Source of the DNA: a virus
Strand: one strand, 5' to 3'
Virus record (IMG/VR): IMGVR_UViG_3300040801_001914
Span: 1-24,126 of that record
DNA length: 24,126 bases
Shown one piece after another: positions 22,689 to 24,126 of the stretch (the first letter of the stretch is position 1; every line of letters starts with the position of its first letter). Position numbers and translations under genes: made by a program. Under the pieces are notes generated by a model. It made no database searches. It was not told the origin of the DNA and saw only the letters and a program-made list of their open reading frames with translations.

Positions 22689-23405
22689 TCAGGGTACTCC
22701 TGCGATTTTATGGGTTTGCAGGCAGAGCGTGTACCCGTGCTCAAGCACGGAATTGACACACTCCGCCAGGTTTTCACCATCCGGGTCCGGGTCCATTGGC
22801 TGGACGTAGACCTTGGAGAGCGGTAGATGCTTCGGCGGCCTTGGCAGTTGTGGGTGAGCGGGGTGCCCCAGCGCATGGCTCGGGAGGCCCGTTGCGTCGT
22901 CGACCTCACCATGTTGAATGACGTACTTGTACGCAAGCGCAGCCTCCGCCATTCGTGGGTGAACGACCCCGGTCTTCGGTGATACAACATACTCCACGAA
23001 CGGTCGAAAGCTAAACCCAACCTCAGCCGGTGGGAGCGTGCCGTTAGTCTCAACCTGGACAAGGAAGCCAGCCGTGACTAGCGCTTCCGCCAGCGACGCG
23101 ATGGGCTGCCGTAGCGGCTCGCCACCAGTAAGGACCACCAGGGGCTCCCAGTTGTCGCCCGTGTTGTGCTTCCAAACCTTGACCACTGTGCTTGTCAGAG
23201 ACGCCACGTCCATGTCATCCCGCGTGCTGGTGTAATCCGTGTCGCACCAGGGGCACTGGAGGTTACACCCCCAGAGCCTGACAAAGACAGCGGGGCGGCC
23301 CGCGAACGGGCCCTCCCCTTGGATGGTGTAGAAAATGCTGTGGACTGCCAGGCCGGAAGCCTCGGGTCCAGTTACCCGAGGCTCAGGAGGCTGCTCGTTA
23401 ACCAC
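22689..23405 (-). CDS. queE: 7-carboxy-7-deazaguanine synthase, radical SAM
   Basis: The 238-residue enzyme rearranges 6-carboxytetrahydropterin to 7-carboxy-7-deazaguanine. The 4Fe-4S motif is GCNLQCPWCDTDY (C47, C51, C54; C-x3-C-x2-C), preceded by the family segment SIFYTIQGEGPFAGRPAVFV. GGEPL (94-98) and VETNGTL (118-124) are the SAM-binding and following strands. I place the start at GTG 23405, overlapping the TAA of the upstream gene by 8 bases; the open frame runs on to 23828, but that part is an Arg/Lys/Pro-rich shadow of the Lys-rich gene. The ribosome site is weak, so translation is probably coupled. Confidence 0.93.
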   Translation of the reverse strand: MVNEQPPEPRVTGPEASGLAVHSIFYTIQGEGPFAGRPAVFVRLWGCNLQCPWCDTDYTSTRDDMDVASLTSTVVKVWKHNTGDNWEPLVVLTGGEPLRQPIASLAEALVTAGFLVQVETNGTLPPAEVGFSFRPFVEYVVSPKTGVVHPRMAEAALAYKYVIQHGEVDDATGLPSHALGHPAHPQLPRPPKHLPLSKVYVQPMDPDPDGENLAECVNSVLEHGYTLCLQTHKIAGVP

Positions 23406-23715
23406 GCGGCTTGACCAGCCCGTGGAAGCGGCGCCAGGACTGGAAGTCCGCGGCAGCACCGGCAGGGGACAGCTCCTTGTTCTTGGCGGCCTCCTCCAGC
23501 ACCTTGGCGCGTTGTGCCGGCTCGCCGCCCTTCTTGGACAGCTTGTCGGCGATGGCCCACACCTGGCCCGCCTTGCTATTGGGCAGCGGGTGCAGCACAT
23601 CATTCTGACGCACGCGCTCAACCTTCTTGGCCGGGGCCTTTTTGGCCGCAGTTTTCTTCGGTGCCGCTTTTTCGGCGGGCGCTTTTTTGGCTTTCGTTTT
23701 CTTGGCAGTTGCCAT
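23398..23715 (-). CDS. possible internal in-frame start: 105-residue Lys-rich short form
   Basis: ATG 23715 (MATAKKTKAKK) is preceded by TAGGAGAAATGAC, a ribosome site better spaced than that of the full-length start. Translation here gives only the basic tract and C-terminal domain. Either the gene makes two nested products, or the upstream domain (ending near GDSNEDRRND) was once a separate gene that lost its stop codon. The sequence alone cannot tell which. Confidence 0.5.
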   Translation of the reverse strand: MATAKKTKAKKAPAEKAAPKKTAAKKAPAKKVERVRQNDVLHPLPNSKAGQVWAIADKLSKKGGEPAQRAKVLEEAAKNKELSPAGAAADFQSWRRFHGLVKPRG

Positions 23716-24078
23716 GTCATTTCTCCTATCTTCATTTGAGTCACCGTTCGGGTAATGCCCGTTCGGAATGATGGGGTACCGTCTGGCTTTCGCCGGCGGC
23801 CCCTGGGTGGTGGGCGCAAGGCCCGCAAGCTGGGAAACGATTAGCGCTTCCAGCTTGTCCCGGTCGTACTTGCCGGGATTCTGCCGGCCGCCCGTGTTGC
23901 GGTAAAGCTCCCACAGGTCGGCCAGTGTATAGGCTACAAGATGGTGGCGGCTGTTGCCGAGTATCATGTAGTCCGCGTACTGTGGCAAGGTGCTCGCGTA
24001 CTCCTCAAGCAAGGCCATGTCCTCGGAGGTGGCAACCACCTCCAGTGTCGCATTGTTGACTAGGTGCCCGGTGCTCAT
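23398..24078 (-). CDS. Lys/Ala-rich DNA-binding-like protein with histone H1-like tract
   Basis: The 226-residue frame has three parts: an N-terminal domain (1-100, MSTGHLVNNATLEVV ... DLWELYRNTGGRQNPGKYDRDKLEALIVSQL) that I do not recognise, a basic tract at 126-151 with KKAPAEKAAPKK and AAKKAPAKK like histone H1 tails and bacterial nucleoid proteins, and a C-terminal helical domain (about 155-226, AGQVWAIADKLSKKG ... FQSWRRFHGLVKPRG) that could be a small winged-helix fold. ATG 24078 has AAGGAG about 12 bases upstream. A second strong site lies inside, before ATG 23715. It heads the modification-replication unit and overlaps queE. DNA binding is inferred from the basic tract. Confidence 0.75.
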   Translation of the reverse strand: MSTGHLVNNATLEVVATSEDMALLEEYASTLPQYADYMILGNSRHHLVAYTLADLWELYRNTGGRQNPGKYDRDKLEALIVSQLAGLAPTTQGPPAKARRYPIIPNGHYPNGDSNEDRRNDMATAKKTKAKKAPAEKAAPKKTAAKKAPAKKVERVRQNDVLHPLPNSKAGQVWAIADKLSKKGGEPAQRAKVLEEAAKNKELSPAGAAADFQSWRRFHGLVKPRG

Positions 24079-24126
24079 ACGCTCTTCATCTCCTTGTGTG
24101 TGTGGTGTCGCTTAACTTGCCGCCCA
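24079..24126 (-). promoter_or_regulatory. 5' leader of the modification-replication operon
   Basis: On the minus strand this stretch reads TGGG, CGGC, AAGTTAA, G, CG, then CA-rich ACACACAC and the AAGGAG ribosome site. It matches the leader that directly follows the promoter at 16328-16356. The -10 and -35 boxes of the operon promoter would by analogy lie just beyond the window end. Confidence 0.5.

Noticed and set aside
23406-23828. long N-terminal extension of QueE
   Set aside because: The extension is an Arg/Pro/Lys-rich frame-shifted reading of the Lys-rich gene and exceeds normal QueE length.
1-24126. tRNA genes, CRISPR arrays, insertion sequences or integrase attachment sites
   Set aside because: No regularly spaced repeats, cloverleaf-like segments, transposase motifs or recombinase genes were seen on either strand.

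Overview
The window is part of the genome of a tailed double-stranded DNA phage with a long non-contractile tail (siphophage type). Evidence: a rightward block in canonical tail order (tail terminator, tail tube, frameshifted assembly chaperones, 1645-residue tape measure, distal tail proteins, receptor-binding-like protein), densely packed genes that overlap by 1 to 8 bases, and a leftward block of replication and DNA-modification genes. The host cannot be named; GC-rich DNA, strong Shine-Dalgarno sites and a sigma70-type promoter point to an ordinary bacterial host. Terminase, head and lysis genes are not in the window.

Layout. Positions 4-3480 (+): a small unknown gene, then five overlapping genes that look like sugar chemistry: a DUF115/MptE-like protein, a GT2 glycosyltransferase, a GT4 glycosyltransferase, a class I methyltransferase and a second GT-A glycosyltransferase. 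Positions 3477-15463 (+): the tail module. Its notable parts are a tail terminator fused to FN3 and jelly-roll domains, a textbook -1 ribosomal frameshift site (TTTTTTG at 5796-5802 plus a 7-bp stem 8 nt later) joining two chaperone frames, a tape measure with a seven-unit 11-residue repeat, and a fibronectin III domain that appears cut in two by the boundary between the tail-tip gene and the 538-residue fibre/receptor-binding gene.

Positions 15464-15607 form the convergent junction, with three GGTACC-centred inverted arms, one pair of which looks like a leftward terminator. Positions 15608-16356 (-) hold two micro-ORFs for membrane proteins (42 and 44 residues), an unknown 116-residue gene, and a clear promoter.

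Positions 16353-24078 (-) are one tight polycistron, in transcription order: Lys-rich DNA-binding-like protein, queE, gat-queC, queD, folE, dpdA, a sliding-clamp-like gene and a family A DNA polymerase. FolE, QueD, QueE and QueC make the 7-deazaguanine base preQ0 from GTP; DpdA is the transglycosylase that exchanges guanine in DNA for it; the glutamine amidotransferase domain fused to QueC predicts conversion to 2'-deoxyarchaeosine (dG+), as known for Escherichia phage 9g. The phage therefore probably carries 7-deazaguanine-modified DNA resistant to many restriction enzymes, with the modification genes translated together with its polymerase and clamp.
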